64,000 nucleotides of DNA, from contig OU015528.1 in NCBI GenBank assembly GCA_907165065.1, forward strand, positions 25,316,015 through 25,380,014, given 5' to 3'. Under the pieces are notes generated by a model. The model was not told the DNA's origin. It worked only from the letters and a program-made list of their open reading frames with translations, and ran no database searches. The position numbers were made by a program, and so were the translations under genes. Within the stretch, counting starts at the first letter, position 1. Every line of letters begins with the position of its first letter. Positions 12,251-26,040 of this stretch are shown in pieces. The stretch is from Caprimulgus europaeus. Lineage: Eukaryota; Chordata; Aves; Caprimulgiformes; Caprimulgidae.

Positions 12251-15200
12251 GTTATTAGATTTTACTGGGTCTCCATCTCTCCCTTTCCACTACTGAGAGG
12301 AAAACTGGGCTTAAGTAGCTGGGTCCAACAGAGGAAATGAACAGAAAAGGCAATTGGGAGTACTTGGTATGACTGCTCTGGCAGATGTTTGTATGCTACA
12401 GTATTATCTGCAAACTTATTACATTCTAGCTGTACATACATACGAATGCATCCCAGGTTCTTAGAAAACCTGTGGTTAGCTTTCCTTGTGAAAATTCGTT
12501 GTTGCTTTTTTTTGTTTGTTTTTTCTTGTTTTTTTTTTCCCCCTAGCACTAATATCAGAGATTTTCCTGTTTGCTATAGCAAGCTTCTTAACCAGTCTGG
12601 CATGCAACCTGTCTGAGACTGTTTGGAAGGTATGGATCTGGCAGATCTCTTTAGGACTGTGTCCCAAGTGATTAATCATGTGGAGTGGTCATCTGGTAAG
12701 ACTGGGAAGCTTTTCAAGACTGACAGATCTGGGCCAGGCTGGAGAAAGCAGAAGCTGAGGAGGAATCAGATATAATTAATTTGAAATCTCACATTATGGT
12801 TAGATTATGATGCTGGTGACAAATTCTTCTTTCTTCTCAAGAATTTGCTAGCATTTCTACATCACGTGAAAGAGCAGTGAATGGCAAGTTACCACTGTTT
12901 TATAGATATGGCCTCTGATCTTCCTTATGAGGCAGGAAACTTTCATAAGCCTGCATGCGGCACTTGTACCAGTGCTACAGTACAGGTATAGAACAGCAAA
13001 GAAACCATACCTGTATTTAAATACATGCTCTCCTCTACACAGATTGGTTAGCCCAGGTTGGTTAGCCCAGAATGTTGCTTGGCTCTGGTTAACCAGTTGC
13101 AAAGCCATTTTTCAGGGTGAAAGCTTGTAATGCTTGCCTGGCATAAAGGGACATCCAACAGCAGAGAACTGAGAGACATTCAGCTCTGCCTTTGGCACTT
13201 GGGGAGCTATGGTGGAGTGCACACTCAGAGAGGTGCCAGGGCATTCCCCACAGTCACCTCAAAGCCCACACAGGAAAACCAGTGTGTTTGACCACTCTGT
13301 GGCACCTTGCATGATGCCTGTGGAGCTGCAAGTTACTGCATGAAGCCAAGTGCAAGAGGGCACTGGTAGATTAGTTGATCAAGTCACACTTACCTATAAA
13401 ACAACTCCAGAGGTAATATGGGAGCAGGAAGGAGGGATTAGGAAAACAATACATGTTGAACATTCAAATCCATGCTAATTGTCATGGCTAATGACCCACA
13501 AGCTCCTAAGCTATTTTGCAGGTCATGTCTTGCCATCACCAAGGGTTGAGTCTGTGCTGCTGTTCACTGCTCAGAGCCCTGGCTTTGGTATTACCTCTAC
13601 CAATTTTGCACATACTTTTTCTAAGGTATCTACAACACTTCTATTCCCATCACCACTATAGGCACGTACTCCTGATATTCCTGGCCTGTCTCTCTTTCCA
13701 TTTCTCATGTCTAAATATAGCCTTTTAATTCCATCCAGTAAATCTTCCCACTCCCAGATCAAGTATTTTGGCTTTTGACATATTTCTTTCCTCAGAGGGC
13801 TTCTCCTCTGAAACAAAGTGTATTATCCCTGACCAAAACCAGTTCATAAATTCACACTGACTGGCCATCCCCTCCCTGACCAGCTCCTATACCAGGGCTT
13901 TCCTCAAAACCAGAAAAAAGGATGGTGGGCAAGAAAATTGAGTCTGGTTCCCTTTAATCTAAGCCTTCTTCAAGTCAGAGTGCTCCCACAACATAATGTG
14001 GAAGGCTAGTTTTTGAGACTTTCTGTATTCACCTCTTTCTGCAAACAACAACATACCAGATGAATAACAGATCAGGTGGGTACATATCAAATAGCTGAGT
14101 AGTCAAATAAGTATATAACAAGGCACATGCTTGCAAACATGTCTGTCACTGCAAACAAATACTACCTGCAGAAGGTCAGCTCCCCCTCACGCCTAAGCAC
14201 TGTCTGTGCATTCCTCTCTAGTAGTTTAGGACTCTGCTCATCAAACTGTTCAGCTCTCTCATCTCAGCACCATACTCCTCCCTGGGAATCCTGGGTGGTG
14301 AAGTTAGGCAAAGAATTTCACCCACAAGTAGGAACCTAAATACATTTTAAGGATCTAGCCTTGAAGATCAATATCAAACTTGGCTGCAGGAAAAGGAATT
14401 ACACTTGAAACCTTGATTTCGGAGAAAATGAAGACATTTTCATGTAAATCAACATATAATTGATCCAACATCTGTATTTGGGGAACAAAAATGACAGGCA
14501 AACATCAGCAGCTGTCACACATTCTTATGTTCAGCTTCCCTTCCCCATGCTCCTTCCCCAAAGAACTTCGTTCCACTAACCACCATGCAATGTCAGAGCT
14601 GTCTGAAACTACTTCTCCTGATTTAAACAAGTGGATACATGAAAAAGCAGCCTTAGAGGATATTATTTTCTTTGTTTCTGCTTTTATTTGTGAAAATTCT
14701 CAGCTTTTAAACTCTGTGCAGAGTCTGTGACCTGGAGGCAGAGGAGCAATGGTAATGGAGTAGGTCAACTTTTCTGTTTGTTGCTTTTAAGAAAGGCTTC
14801 TAGTGCCTATCGAACCGATGAAGTCCAGTCACCTATGGTTTTTTATCTTGTGATTAATTGCAAACTCTGACTAAAGCTTCTCCCAGAGAAGGGGCACTGA
14901 CAAAATCTCTCTCCAGAGTGGGTTCTCTAATATATGAGCTCACGCTCCAGCCTTTCCTTTAGTCAGGGCACTTCAAGAGTCTCCAATCTATCTGGCTGCC
15001 TATTTCCACAAGATTTATAAGAACATAATTGTCTCTGAATTAACTTAATTTGTCTTTAATTCATTCAACAAATTCAGAAGTTACTGCTGGCAACAGGGAA
15101 GCCCAGTGTAATTGTATAAAGAACTGGGCTAAAAACCACCACAGGCCTGCCTGCCTTCCATTTCTCTCATACTTGTACACATACACACACATGAAGAGGG

Positions 15201-17900
15201 AACAAAAAAGCTTCACTTTATCTTCCCTTGTTTCTTGCCAGTCTGTGTCATCACAGCCTTGTGTTTATGTAGAGAGAAGTGGAATTAATTTTTTTAAACT
15301 AAATCTCTTTTCTCACCGTAGAAATAGGTCAAGTGCAAATCTAAAGGATATTCCTTCAACACGTTTTCTGCCATAAGTCTAGCTGGGTTCTGCAGTTTGT
15401 TGCTGCAGTGTCTACTAATATATTCAATCTCTCTATCACAAGGGATTTCCTTACAGTCCCATCAGTACTTACAAGTTTTAGTGTGCTATCGCCATCCAGT
15501 GGTGAAACATTTAAAATGCTGCTTTCCTGGCGTTTCAGCTTTTCAGACTTTTTGCAAAACATGAAATACATTATGTCTTGATTTTAAATTGTACAACTGG
15601 ATAACAACACTGAAAGACCATACATAAGAAGTAAAAATGTTCATTCCATATGTAACAAAAAGTTATATTTTTATCATAAAAATCTCAACAGCAAATGCTT
15701 TTTAATTCTTACTCTCTTTCAGTTTTCAACTTTTACTTTGGAACCTGATATTCTTCTGCCAACATATCTGTGTCTGGAGACCAGAAAGCAGAGTCTCACC
15801 CACCTCCCTCTCCTGTTCCTCCTCCAGCTTTATACAGTGATATCAGTAACCTCCTCTTTCCTAAGAGAAGAGCACTTCTGGCAATTCATATTTTTCAGAT
15901 TCTGCAGCAGCAGAACTCCACTACGGAGCGTGCAGGGTTAGACAAAGTAAAGCAGCTTTGCCAGCAGAGACTCCATAATTAGTTAAGCTCCTGCTTCATT
16001 GCCTTTCTTATGCCATGTTGATTTCACCTGCCACACAGAGAAAAGAACAAAATGTAGACGGAGTTGGCTGTCAGTACCCAAAGGCGTGCCAGGTTTATTC
16101 CTCACTGCAGCAGCTCTCACACTTTAAGTCTTTCAGACAAAGGATGTCCCACCTTGACTCTCACCTTGCCCTCCAGGAATCCATTCTTGTTTTCCCTTCC
16201 CTTTGTTTTTGGCATGGCCTTAGCAAACATTTGGTTGCAGATTCTTCTCAAAAAGAGGAGAAAAAATGGTGCTGTCTCAGTAGGGCAATAGCAACTTTGT
16301 CCAAAAATGGTGTGAAAGGTTAATTCAGACAATAAATGGCCTGTGGCCAGGCTCTCAGCAATGTTACATTGACCTGTTTTTTGTTTTGTTTTGTTTTCTC
16401 TAATTGCTTTCAAGTATGCCAAGGTCTGGCTGATCTCCAGAAACCAGGAGCAGAAAAACAGTGCTACTCCATTTCTAACTCATCTCCTTGGACTACCCTC
16501 AAGGCAGTGCTGGCACAGTTCAGACTGTAGGTCTTTGTATTCTGAGGATGCTGATGAAGCCTGTGGAGATGAACTGTATGTTCTGTGTGTGCCTGAAGCT
16601 GCAGTATAGGATAGGGAAGAACTAAATTTTTTCAGTGTTACCTTTCAGCATTTTAAATCCATGTATGGTCCTTGGTTTTTTTGAAGGTATCATAGCTCTG
16701 AAGTTGATAAAAACAGTTGGCAGTAAAGTTGTGTCTGACACATTTGAAGAGTTTGCTGCTGAATGCTCAGTTGCCATTCCCATCAGCTGCCAGGTCATAC
16801 CCTTGATTACAGAAAGTTTTTAAATTAGTCTTGCCAGAAAGTTCACGAGTGTTTGGACCACCTCCTTGTTTTGGATCAGTTCCTGAAAGTTACAGACTTA
16901 GCAAACAACTTGATGCATTCAAATGGTCCTTCCAAACTGAACAGGATTGGCAAGCTACCAGGAGCACACCAAGTTACGTACAAAAACATGCTAGAATCTA
17001 GTTTTAATCTCTCATTAGGCCCGAGTGCAAATCTGGAAGTAGTGAGTATAATTCTTTCATTGTTTAAGTGCTAAGGAAATCTATTAATTTTTATAGAAAG
17101 AAATCTACCTCCCTCAAGAAAAGCATTAGTTCATAACAAAAATAAGAATTAAACAATCTTCCTTTTCATTTTACAGAGATTTATTTAAAATAGATAATAG
17201 TTCTTTGAAAATACATGACCTTTTGAAAAAATTTTCTCCAAGTCTCTGAGACTTTTCTACATCTCTTCCTGGCCAGCTGCACACCCACATACAACAGCTC
17301 CCACCCTGAGGCTCTGTTGTTGAGCAAAGCATTCAGGGTGGAACTGTCTGGTTTGGGCTCTTTTTAGTAGATGCTGAAGGACATCTGCACACCTTAAACA
17401 GCCAGATGAGGGCACCTGAGAACAGTCTCCTCGTCTCAGAAGTTCTGGAAATAACAGTGTTACTGGAACAAAACTACCCCTAGACAGGGGCTCCTGTCCC
17501 TACTGCTATTTAGGTGGATCCCACATGAGCTGTACTGCCTAAAAAGTATGTTTATTTTTTTCATTAAAAAACAATCAGAAAGGAGACAAAATTACTTTCC
17601 TTACCATTCAAGGAGAAAGTATGATGCCAAGGAGGTAGTTTAACTAGTAGTTAATCTGAGAGTTACCAGCAAGTACAGCCCTTCGTCATCACATTTACTG
17701 CCACTCTTACCTTCATTTATCATCTGTTTTAACATTTTCCTAAAACCTTACTGTATGGAAATACTTGTAACCACCCACCTGCATTTTCAGAGAATGACAG
17801 TGTCCACAGATGCACTCTTATTGAAGAGACAGAGGCTATGATATTCAGGTGATTTAGCAGTTCCCAACCTTGCTCCCTGTGACTTACAAATCTTCCAGCC
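12251..17900. other. Intergenic, no gene seen
   Basis: About 5.6 kb with no recognisable exon or repeat apart from a small direct duplication of 'ggttagcccag' near 13045-13070 and short T runs near 12507-12540. Frames of 60-110 codons (for example 15050-15376 and 16015-16323) lack any domain and look like chance openings. Confidence 0.55.
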
Positions 17901-18665
17901 TGTGGTGGTTTAACCACAGGTAGACCATGCGGACCTGCATTCACTTTCCCCACCTGGTGAGATGGGAAGGGAATCACAACAAAGGGTGCACAGATTAGGA
18001 TGAAGGACAGGGACGTATCACTCACCAGTTATGGTCATCGGCAAAACAAACTCAACTTGGGGAAGAAAAAACAATTTAATTCATTGCCATTCATCCGAGT
18101 AGCACAGGGAGACATAACAACCACATTTTAAGACACCTTCCCCCACCCCTCCCTTCTTCCCGGGCTCAAACCACTTTCCTCCCTATTTCTCTACCTTCCC
18201 CCCATCAGTAGCACAGGGGACAGGGAATGGGGGTTCAGTTCGTTCACCTCTACCCCTCTTCCTGGCATGAAAGTCCAGGAACAAGATGTTCCAACACAAG
18301 CTTCCCATGGAGTCATGGAATTCTTTGGGCACAGCTCCCGGCTCTGGCATGGGGACATCCACAGGCTGAAGATGGGCCTCCAGTCCAGCGCACCTCCTCA
18401 CCCCCTGGCTCTGCGGGTCCACCCCTGCTCTGGCCTTGAGTGTCTCTCAAGGTCTCAGTTCAGTCACTCTTGCCCTTGGGCTCAGCTTTTCTGCTCCACC
18501 ACGGAGTCCTCCATGGCCTACACGTGGGTTTCTGCTCTGCCATTGAACCTCCACGGGCTGCAGGGACCTCCTTTGCCTTCTCCTACTCCATACTGTTGAA
18601 CTGGGTGTCTGAGGTTCTCTGTCCTCCTCCTCCTCCTTCCTCCTGGCAATGAAGCTCTCCCTCTG
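17901..18665 (-). mobile_element. Avian endogenous retrovirus solo LTR, partial (long LTR family B)
   Basis: The left end at 17901 (tgtggtggtttaaccacagg) is the terminal sequence of a common avian LTR read from its 3' end, so the LTR lies on the minus strand. Internal blocks match the LTR at 29023-30032 in reverse: a 'ccagttatggtcatcggcaa' block near 18023, a 'ttaattcattgcc' block near 18076, a CT-rich stretch near 18138-18200, and the repeated 'gggctgcag' motifs further right. The outer end of the LTR is not recognisable past about 18660. It is an old, incomplete fossil with no coding capacity. Confidence 0.75.
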
Positions 18666-20589
18666 TTTAGGCCAACGGTCATCTTTTGTTCAGGTCAATG
18701 GCCTCTCTCTCACACAGCCCCATCAGCCTGCAATGACCTGAAAGTTCTCCACCATACTTTACACAGAAGTAACTGGCAAATTTACAATGCTTTTGAGAAA
18801 AGGCCCTGAACTGCCTCAACTCTCATGTAAGTCCTTCATTGTATTGAAATCCTCCAGTACAGGGAACTCACATCCACATGTACCCTTTGTCCAAGGAAAG
18901 AAAAACTAGATCACAGAAGTCTTTTCATGAAAAGCTTCCTCTACCTGTTAAACTAAAACAAGTCAAGGCATCCATCACCCATTTCTTCACTCTCAAGAGT
19001 TTCCAGACTCCCACAGTCACTTTTAGTGCTATGACCAACCTTGCATGGCTTTTATTAAATTGAACCAGTCTTGTTCTGAGGTACAAGAAGAACTATCAGT
19101 TACCATGAATCACTGGATCCTTGCCTAGTTTTGTTTCTCAGTCATCTCCCTTGCTTATTCTTCACACTATAGCTTCATACTTATAGCTTCACACTCAGGG
19201 ATAAGTAGACTTTACATACCTACCCCCAGCATGCAGAGACTGGTGACCATCATTCTTTACAGCAAACCTCTCCATCTCTGCTTGGGAATCCCTCTAGAAG
19301 CCATTTCTGACTCCTTCCCTAGTCTCAAACAATGACTTTGAGGTTGAGTCTCTTTAGGAGGCACTAAAGAGCAGGCAATAGCAACCTGGAATCAACTTCC
19401 AAAGAATCCCTCCCTTGGAGCTGGCTGCATATCTAAAGCAAAGTTTGCCATCTTGTCTTCCAGGTCTGTACAGTGGTTTTTGTGCTATTCTGTGCTGAGT
19501 AAAAATATTCTGAGCCCTTCCAGTATACCATTAGCTACATGGTTGGTAAACATTGACTTCCCTTCTATGCCTAGAGGATTAACTTCTTAGAATTACAGCC
19601 TGTGATAAATAACTGAATCTTGAGGGGAAAAAAAATCTGTTGTCAGAAATCCTTCCTGACACAGCATTATTGCACTGGAAGCTGGAATTCCTCCACCCCT
19701 GTTCCATCATTCCCAGGTTAGGACATACCCACATCTCTGGGAACTCAGTTCACCATTGCTCTGCTGCTCTCTCAAAACAGACACTAATTCTGGACAGCAA
19801 GGGGGACAGGGCACCCTTTGATGTGGCTGCACTCCACATATCTCACAGCTGTGCATGGCTGTGTCTGTGCCTACAGTTCTGCATCACCGAGGCATAGACC
19901 GAGAGCTCGGGGTTGCACAGTAACTAGAAGGCCCAGCAGCAGCCACGCAGCAGCGCAAGGTACTCTCTGTGTGTATGCATGTGTGTACACAAGTTTGTAC
20001 AAGAGCAAGTAAAAAAGAGGGGACAGTCTTAGATGTCCCTGAACAATCCTCAGGCTTTATAAACCTAACCACATAGAAGAGAATAACATTTACAAAAGGG
20101 GATCTGAAACTGGCGTCTCTTTTCTGATAAGCTTTTTTATCCATGAAGTTGGCTTTTCAGAGAGAATGTAATATGCATGTAATTCTAAAAGATATATATG
20201 ATAAATACTTCTGTGGAAGCTGAAGTTCATCTCGACTGCTGAACTCTGCAATTTAGCGGAAGTCATTTTAGGGAAGTAATAGTCCATTGACCAAACCTTC
20301 TCAATGACAGCCTAACTCCTCAAGCCAGGACTGGGTGTCAAATTGGCACATGATATATAACAAATCTCTGTTTCAGGTTTTTTATACTCCTGCATATATA
20401 TTGTCATAGAAAACTGTACATAAAGATGATGCAAATAAGACTCAATTTCTTATGCTGTTCCTTTAAATATATGTCTGTCTTTTATCCTGATCTCATTCTT
20501 TAATTCTATCTTTGTTTCTCATCCGTTTCATACTGTATAACATGTTTAGCCATTGATTTTATAATCTAGCTCTCAGAAGAGCAAGCATA
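18666..20589. other. Intergenic, no gene seen
   Basis: About 1.9 kb of plain sequence with no recognisable exon. Frames of up to 86 codons occur on both strands near 19640-20144 but have no domain. Confidence 0.5.
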
Positions 20590-20825
20590 GTAGTCTAGGT
20601 CACAAGAAATTACCAATATGGGTGAAAAAGAGAACAAGACTGAAGTTATTTCTTCTAGTAAAAAAATAACATTTAAGTGTGCAGTCAGGATTTGCCCTCA
20701 AAAACTGCAGTACTGAAAGAGATTTAGGAGTGACAGAAGACAAAACTGAAACCTGAATTCATATCATGAGGCTGTAAGAAATGACTGTTAGAATTGTATC
20801 TGCACAAAGAATATCACAAGCCAAG
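20590..20825 (+). mobile_element. Ancient CR1/L3-type LINE fragment
   Basis: The stretch 'gagatttaggagtgacagaag' near 20718-20739, followed by a decayed block, corresponds to the conserved 'KDLGV.V.D.KL' region of CR1-clade ORF2 as seen at 2186-2216 in this window. It is strongly decayed and ends close to the left edge of the LTR-like block that follows. Boundaries are approximate. Confidence 0.45.
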
Positions 20826-20900
20826 GAGGTGCCAGGGACCAGCTTGAGAACTCTGGGTTCAAGCTGGCTTTGATACATGTTCTGGATTCCTGTAAAGTTA

Positions 20901-21660
20901 TGTCCACACCAAGCAATCAGGTATGTGAAATAAATTTATTTATTGAACAAGGAACAAGGTTGTGTGTATTGTAACATTTAAATGAGTGAAGGAAGGTGGA
21001 AGAACGGAAAAGAGGGAAGCTAGAAAGAGAGGAGAAAGAATAAAGTCTCACCACCTGGGTTCCAGTGACAAGCAACAAAGATTCTTCTTGTATTCTTTTC
21101 TGCTGGTGACGGAGTTGTCATCTTTTCTTCTGCTTGTGGATCCAGGATGGTGGGAAGGTCCCACTGGTGGCCAAGGCTGTTGCCTTTTATTTGCTCCAGT
21201 TCTTAAGGGCCTTCCTAGTGGGTGGAGGTGATTAGCATATGCATGCAGGCCTAATTAGTCTTTCCAGACAGCTCTGGAAATGGGCCTAGTCCACAAGGTT
21301 CTGGAAATAGGCTTGGGGGTCCTTGGTGGTTGACAGACCCCATATAAGTTCTCTTTTGTCACTTGTTGGTTGCACAATCATCTCCTTCAGGTCATCACCA
21401 TCAGTGGTCATCAGAGCAGAGACTGGAGTTTGGAGACAGGGCAATACTCTACCCTTCAGCAGAGCTTGTTCCTTATCAGTAACTCCCATTCTCCCTAGGT
21501 CTCCCTTTTCATTCTTCTTATCAGTCCCCTTGGTCATCAGAGTGGGAGGGTCGGTACAGGAGCCTGCCTTTGTTTGCTTACATGCCTTTGGAGTTGTTTG
21601 AGGCATATTTTTAACAAAATTCTTTTCCAGTCTCTTACAGCAGGAATGTACGTGCAAGAC
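20901..21660 (-). mobile_element. Probable endogenous retrovirus LTR, possibly with a scrap of internal sequence
   Basis: Read on the minus strand this block has an LTR-like order: a TATA-like box (gagcaaataaaaggc, near 21185-21200), a transcribed region, a polyadenylation signal (gttcaataaataaattt, near 20930-20946) and an end at about 20901 in '...gtgtggaca'. The U3 part upstream, and perhaps a little internal sequence, extends toward 21660, but that end is uncertain. No paired second LTR is seen in the window, so it is probably a solo or truncated fossil. The family is not assigned. Confidence 0.55.
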
Positions 21661-21764
21661 CACACTTGCTAGAAGAAGATATTCTAACTATCTGGAAATT
21701 GATCACAAAAAGCAACTGAATGATTAACAAACTTAAATATAGTACAGGATTTTAAGAGTCTTAA

Positions 21765-22700
21765 AACATCAGAATGGCTGCACTAGCTCAAACCAAAGGC
21801 CCTTCAAGTCTTGTACTCTGTCTCCCACCATCCCAATAAGTGAACACCTAGGAAGGTTAGCACAGAGTAAGCACATCTAGTGTTTTCCCCTTCTGTTCCC
21901 CTCATCTCAAGAATTTCCTGCTGAGAGAATTCCTGAACTTGAAAAGGCTTATCTGTCTATTAAACCCCAACACAAAATTTTTCCAAGATTTGCCCAGTTC
22001 CACTTTGAATTTGTCTCGTAGTCTTGCTGCCATTCTATTTTTTTGCAAGTTCTGTAAGTCTACAATCTCTTAAATGAAGAACTGCTTATTTTCTTTTTTT
22101 TTCCTGCAACAGGCTGGCCCTTGTAGCCCAAAAACCAGTGAGCAGTTGATCCGTTTCCACTATCCCATTACCACTGATCATGCTGTAGGCCTCTGTGTAT
22201 CCCCCCATAGCCACCTCTTCTCAAGGCTGAAGAATGCTATTCTGCTCAGTCAATCCTCAATGGAAATCCCTCCATCTAATTATCCCAACTCTCATTTTCC
22301 AAATTCCTTCCAGTTCTAATAGTGTCTTGAAGACAAAAGGATCAGAACTGACCACAGTAGTCAAAGGGCAGGTAAACCATGGATTTATATGGTGATGTAA
22401 CTATGTGCTCTTTTTTGTTTCCTCCTTTCTAAAATCTGTTTTGCTTTGCTCATTGCTCCTAAGCGGAAGCTGATTTTTCCTGGACCTGTTCCCTATACCT
22501 ACAATAACTAGAGGATCCTGTTAATGGTAATAGTCAAAGCTAGGCCCATTATTTTTCATTTTAACCCATGAACATCACTTTACATTCACCTGTTTCGAAT
22601 TTCATTTGCCACTTTATTGTTCAGTCATCCAGGGTTCTCAAAAGTTTCTCAAAAAAACTCCTAAGTGTAGCATCAGAATTACTTGCCATGTAATAAATAC
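21765..22700 (-). mobile_element. Ancient CR1-type LINE 3' region, strongly diverged
   Basis: The sequence follows the reverse complement of an old sauropsid CR1 3' region. It opens with 'gaatggctgcactagctcaa' near 21772, has a 'ttgcccagttccactttgaa' block near 21990, and then 'accatggatttatatggtg' near 22376-22394 followed by 'cctcctttctaaaatctgtt'. Turtle and crocodile CR1 copies share the 'accatggatttatat' anchor in this order. It is a dead relic, far older than the CR1 copies at 1-2357 and 6226-7036. Ends are approximate. Confidence 0.7.
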
Positions 22701-25700
22701 AAGATAAATCTGACAGCATCACTGATGTTATTAGTTTCAGTGTATTAGAAAAGATACACTTGAGAACCCTGTACGGGGAAAATACCTACCTCAAATAATC
22801 TTTCCACAATTATATGTGCCTCAAACAGCAAATCTTGTTCTTTGCTCTTTCAAGATTTTAATCTTGTTTTATGTCCACTTTTGCTTCATAGAGCTTTACA
22901 GATCAGTTGAGCAAATATGACAGGTTTTGTTCCCTAGGACACCAATATATTCACAGGAAGTTACAATATTCACTGATATTGTTAATTTACTTATATAAGA
23001 AATAACTGAGATCACTCTTATAGCTGTTCTTTCACATTTTTAATGCAGCAAAATTTTGGAGGCTTTTTCTCCCCCCCAACTCTTACAACAGTTCTTTATA
23101 AGAGTTCCAGAAAGAAGAAACATAATCTCTGCATAAAGTCCATCATGGCAATGGAATTCTGAAAAAAAACCAAAACAAAACAAACAAACAACACCTTTCT
23201 GAGGCAGAATAATCTCCCAGTCACCGTTTTGGGTACATGTTTGCTTGCTGGTTTTTGAGATTTGAAATGGAGTAAAATATTCAGGCATGTTCAGAGGAAA
23301 ACAAGCCTGTTTTTTCTATAATGTGTTAGGTGAGTAATGTATTTTCTGAACCTGATTTGTGTATTTATTTGCCTTGAAAATAATTGTGTGGCTTACAAAA
23401 ATGCACTAAAGGATGGCTTTTTGTTTATTTCATAGGGAAGTACTGCTGTGCAATGTAGCATTTCTGTGGTCCTTAGGCTTCATGGACAGTGAGTAAACAG
23501 ATTTATGGTATTGTTAGAATAGACTGTGGTTCTCAGGAAGTGTGACAGCTGTTATTTTATAGTACTTAAGTCAGTGTGAAGTGACAGCCACCTACTGGAA
23601 ATGGTACATACAGGCATAAATAATGTGTTCATATTCCCTCTTTCAAATGTACTGTCCTTGGCACATCGAGACCGCTTATTGGGTAGCTGTGATGCTCTGT
23701 GACAAATTGCACATTCTCCATGCTTACCCATTCTTTATGGCACAATCCACCCTTTTTCAAATTTATAGTCTTATTGCATTTGCAGTTTTTCCCACCCACA
23801 TCCTTTTTAGTACACAGACTGACAGAATTACTGGTAAATCCACAGATGTGACAATAACCACTTAGGTCTTCTTCACTAAAGATCCACCTATGAAAAATAT
23901 ACATTACCATCAACATAAAACAGGGGTAGCTCCTGATCCACCTTCATCACAACAGAGGAAAGATGTTTTGAAAGAAGCACTGCATACACAGGACATGCTT
24001 TGTAACACAGGTAAAACACATTACCTGATGCAGCATGTTCATTGGTCTCTGATTCAGGCATGACCTTATTGAGTAAAGCCAGAATAACCTCATGATAAGG
24101 GCACATCAGGATCCAAGAAACCTGGCCTCTCCTCATAGCTCCATCTCAGATTATTTATGTAACCATGGGTAACTCGGATCAGGGCTCAAGCTCATCTCTG
24201 AATTATGAGCATCTAATAAGTTACTGTGTGTCTAAACAGTGATAACTCACAATAACTACTCGCATTCTCCTAGCTTAAGAATGTAAGGACATGTAAGTTG
24301 ATCTAAATACCTTGGGTGTAGGCAGATGTAAGACAGTACTTAGAAACAGTTAAAAAACTCAGCTGACAAGGGGATAACTTCATGAAGTGCCATATTGCTT
24401 TTGTTGGGTGCCTGTAAGTTGAACTAAATCATTGCTTTTAAGCTAGTGTAAACCTAACTGGGGAGGTCTAAGTGCTCCAACCACTTCCCTGCAGTACCTC
24501 TTACAGAATCCTGTTTGTTTGTCATGTGTTAAAAATTCTGTTTCCCTCAACACAGAAATAATTTTATAAGAGAAAACAGCTACTCCGCTCAAGTTAGTCT
24601 ACACACTACACCTCTCTGTCTTGGGTGGAGGGTTGGGTGTTTGTTTTATTTTAAACTTTGAGGTTATCATGCAAAGTGATGATCAGACATAAATTTATTC
24701 TGCCACATCTTTTTTTTTTTTTTTTTTTCAAAAACATTTGTAGGTTAAATTTATATCAGCAGATTTTATATAAGATATCATCTGTCAGCACCTGTCTAGC
24801 TTTATGCAAGGTTGGTATCATTTGTCCTCCCACAGACAGCATAAAAACAGAAAACTAGTACAAAACCCCAAAACCCCATACTGAGGACTTGGCTAACTCA
24901 ACAGGATATGGGGAAAGATAGACATGAGGAAATTAGGTTGCACTGAAATGGTTTGTACCATTTCACAAAAAGTGATTTGGTTGCAAAACACGTTTTGTAT
25001 GCACAGAGTAAAATGAATTGCTAGGGACTTGGGAAGCAAGTAGAAACATAACTATAGCCATTGCCAAACGGGAAAAGTAGAAGGGCTGCAGTAGAATAGA
25101 GCCCAAGGCACCAAGAGGAGAAAAATGGGGGGGTGGGGACACCACACATGTAAGAAGAGGAGGAGAGAATGTGTGTTACTTGATACTAATAAATACATTT
25201 CTACCAACAAGCCAAGAGCTCTGCACTCAGCTCCTAGCAGAAGCAAGCTGTATATATGCCCCATCTGCACAGATAATTATTTCATTTATTTGTAAGTGAT
25301 AACATCTGCACACTGATCCTAGCAACACACTCATCAATCCCTTTGCCCTGCCTTCCCACCTGTCTCCACGCTTGAGCTACCAAGAGGTAGCAGAACCATC
25401 AACCCAAGCGTGGGTTAGCTGCCTGACAGACCAAAGACCCATATTATTTTTAAATCAACTTTCATGTCACCAATTTACATATTAAAGCAGAAAGACTGAA
25501 TCAAAGTCATTGTTTGGATGCAGTTTGGCCAGAGGAGAGAATATCTTCTTCCTCAGCTGGAGCTCTGCATGCTCAGCATTACAATCAAGGAATTGCAATG
25601 GGTTCCCCTACTTCAGCCAGGTGGAGTTTGGCAAATGCTGCCCCAGGACAGCCATTTCAGCTCCACTTTATAATTTAATTGAGTTCTCTAAAGTGCCTAC

Positions 25701-26040
25701 TGTTGCACAGCAGAAGAGAAACGTATGTTACTCCTGCCCTGTGGACATAACGCACAACTTTTCATTAGATCACTACTGAAAATCCTGCATATTCAAGGCT
25801 AAAAATCTTGCAAGTGGCAGGTGCTAAAGTGAAATGGATTAAAGTCAGCTGGGACCCCTCAGACAAGGCTCACTTCATCTTTCCTATTTCCCATTTAGCA
25901 TATTCACTTCCGTGCCAGTGGGAGATGAAGAACAGATGACGGCAATATCATCAACAAGTAACCACCTAAAACATACGCTCTCTCTTTCACATGTCTAGAT
26001 AAAATTTTAGTAACAAGTGGTACCTAACAGGAAGGTTCAA
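22701..26040. other. Intergenic, no gene seen
   Basis: About 3.3 kb of AT-rich DNA. A 19-base T run lies at 24710-24728. Frames of 80-95 codons on both strands near 23040-24136 have no recognisable domain. No structural RNA was seen. Confidence 0.55.

Noticed and set aside
15050-16423. Frames of about 100 codons at 15050-15376, 16015-16323 and 16117-16422
   Set aside because: Low-complexity, no known domain, and no splice structure; expected by chance in a window this size.
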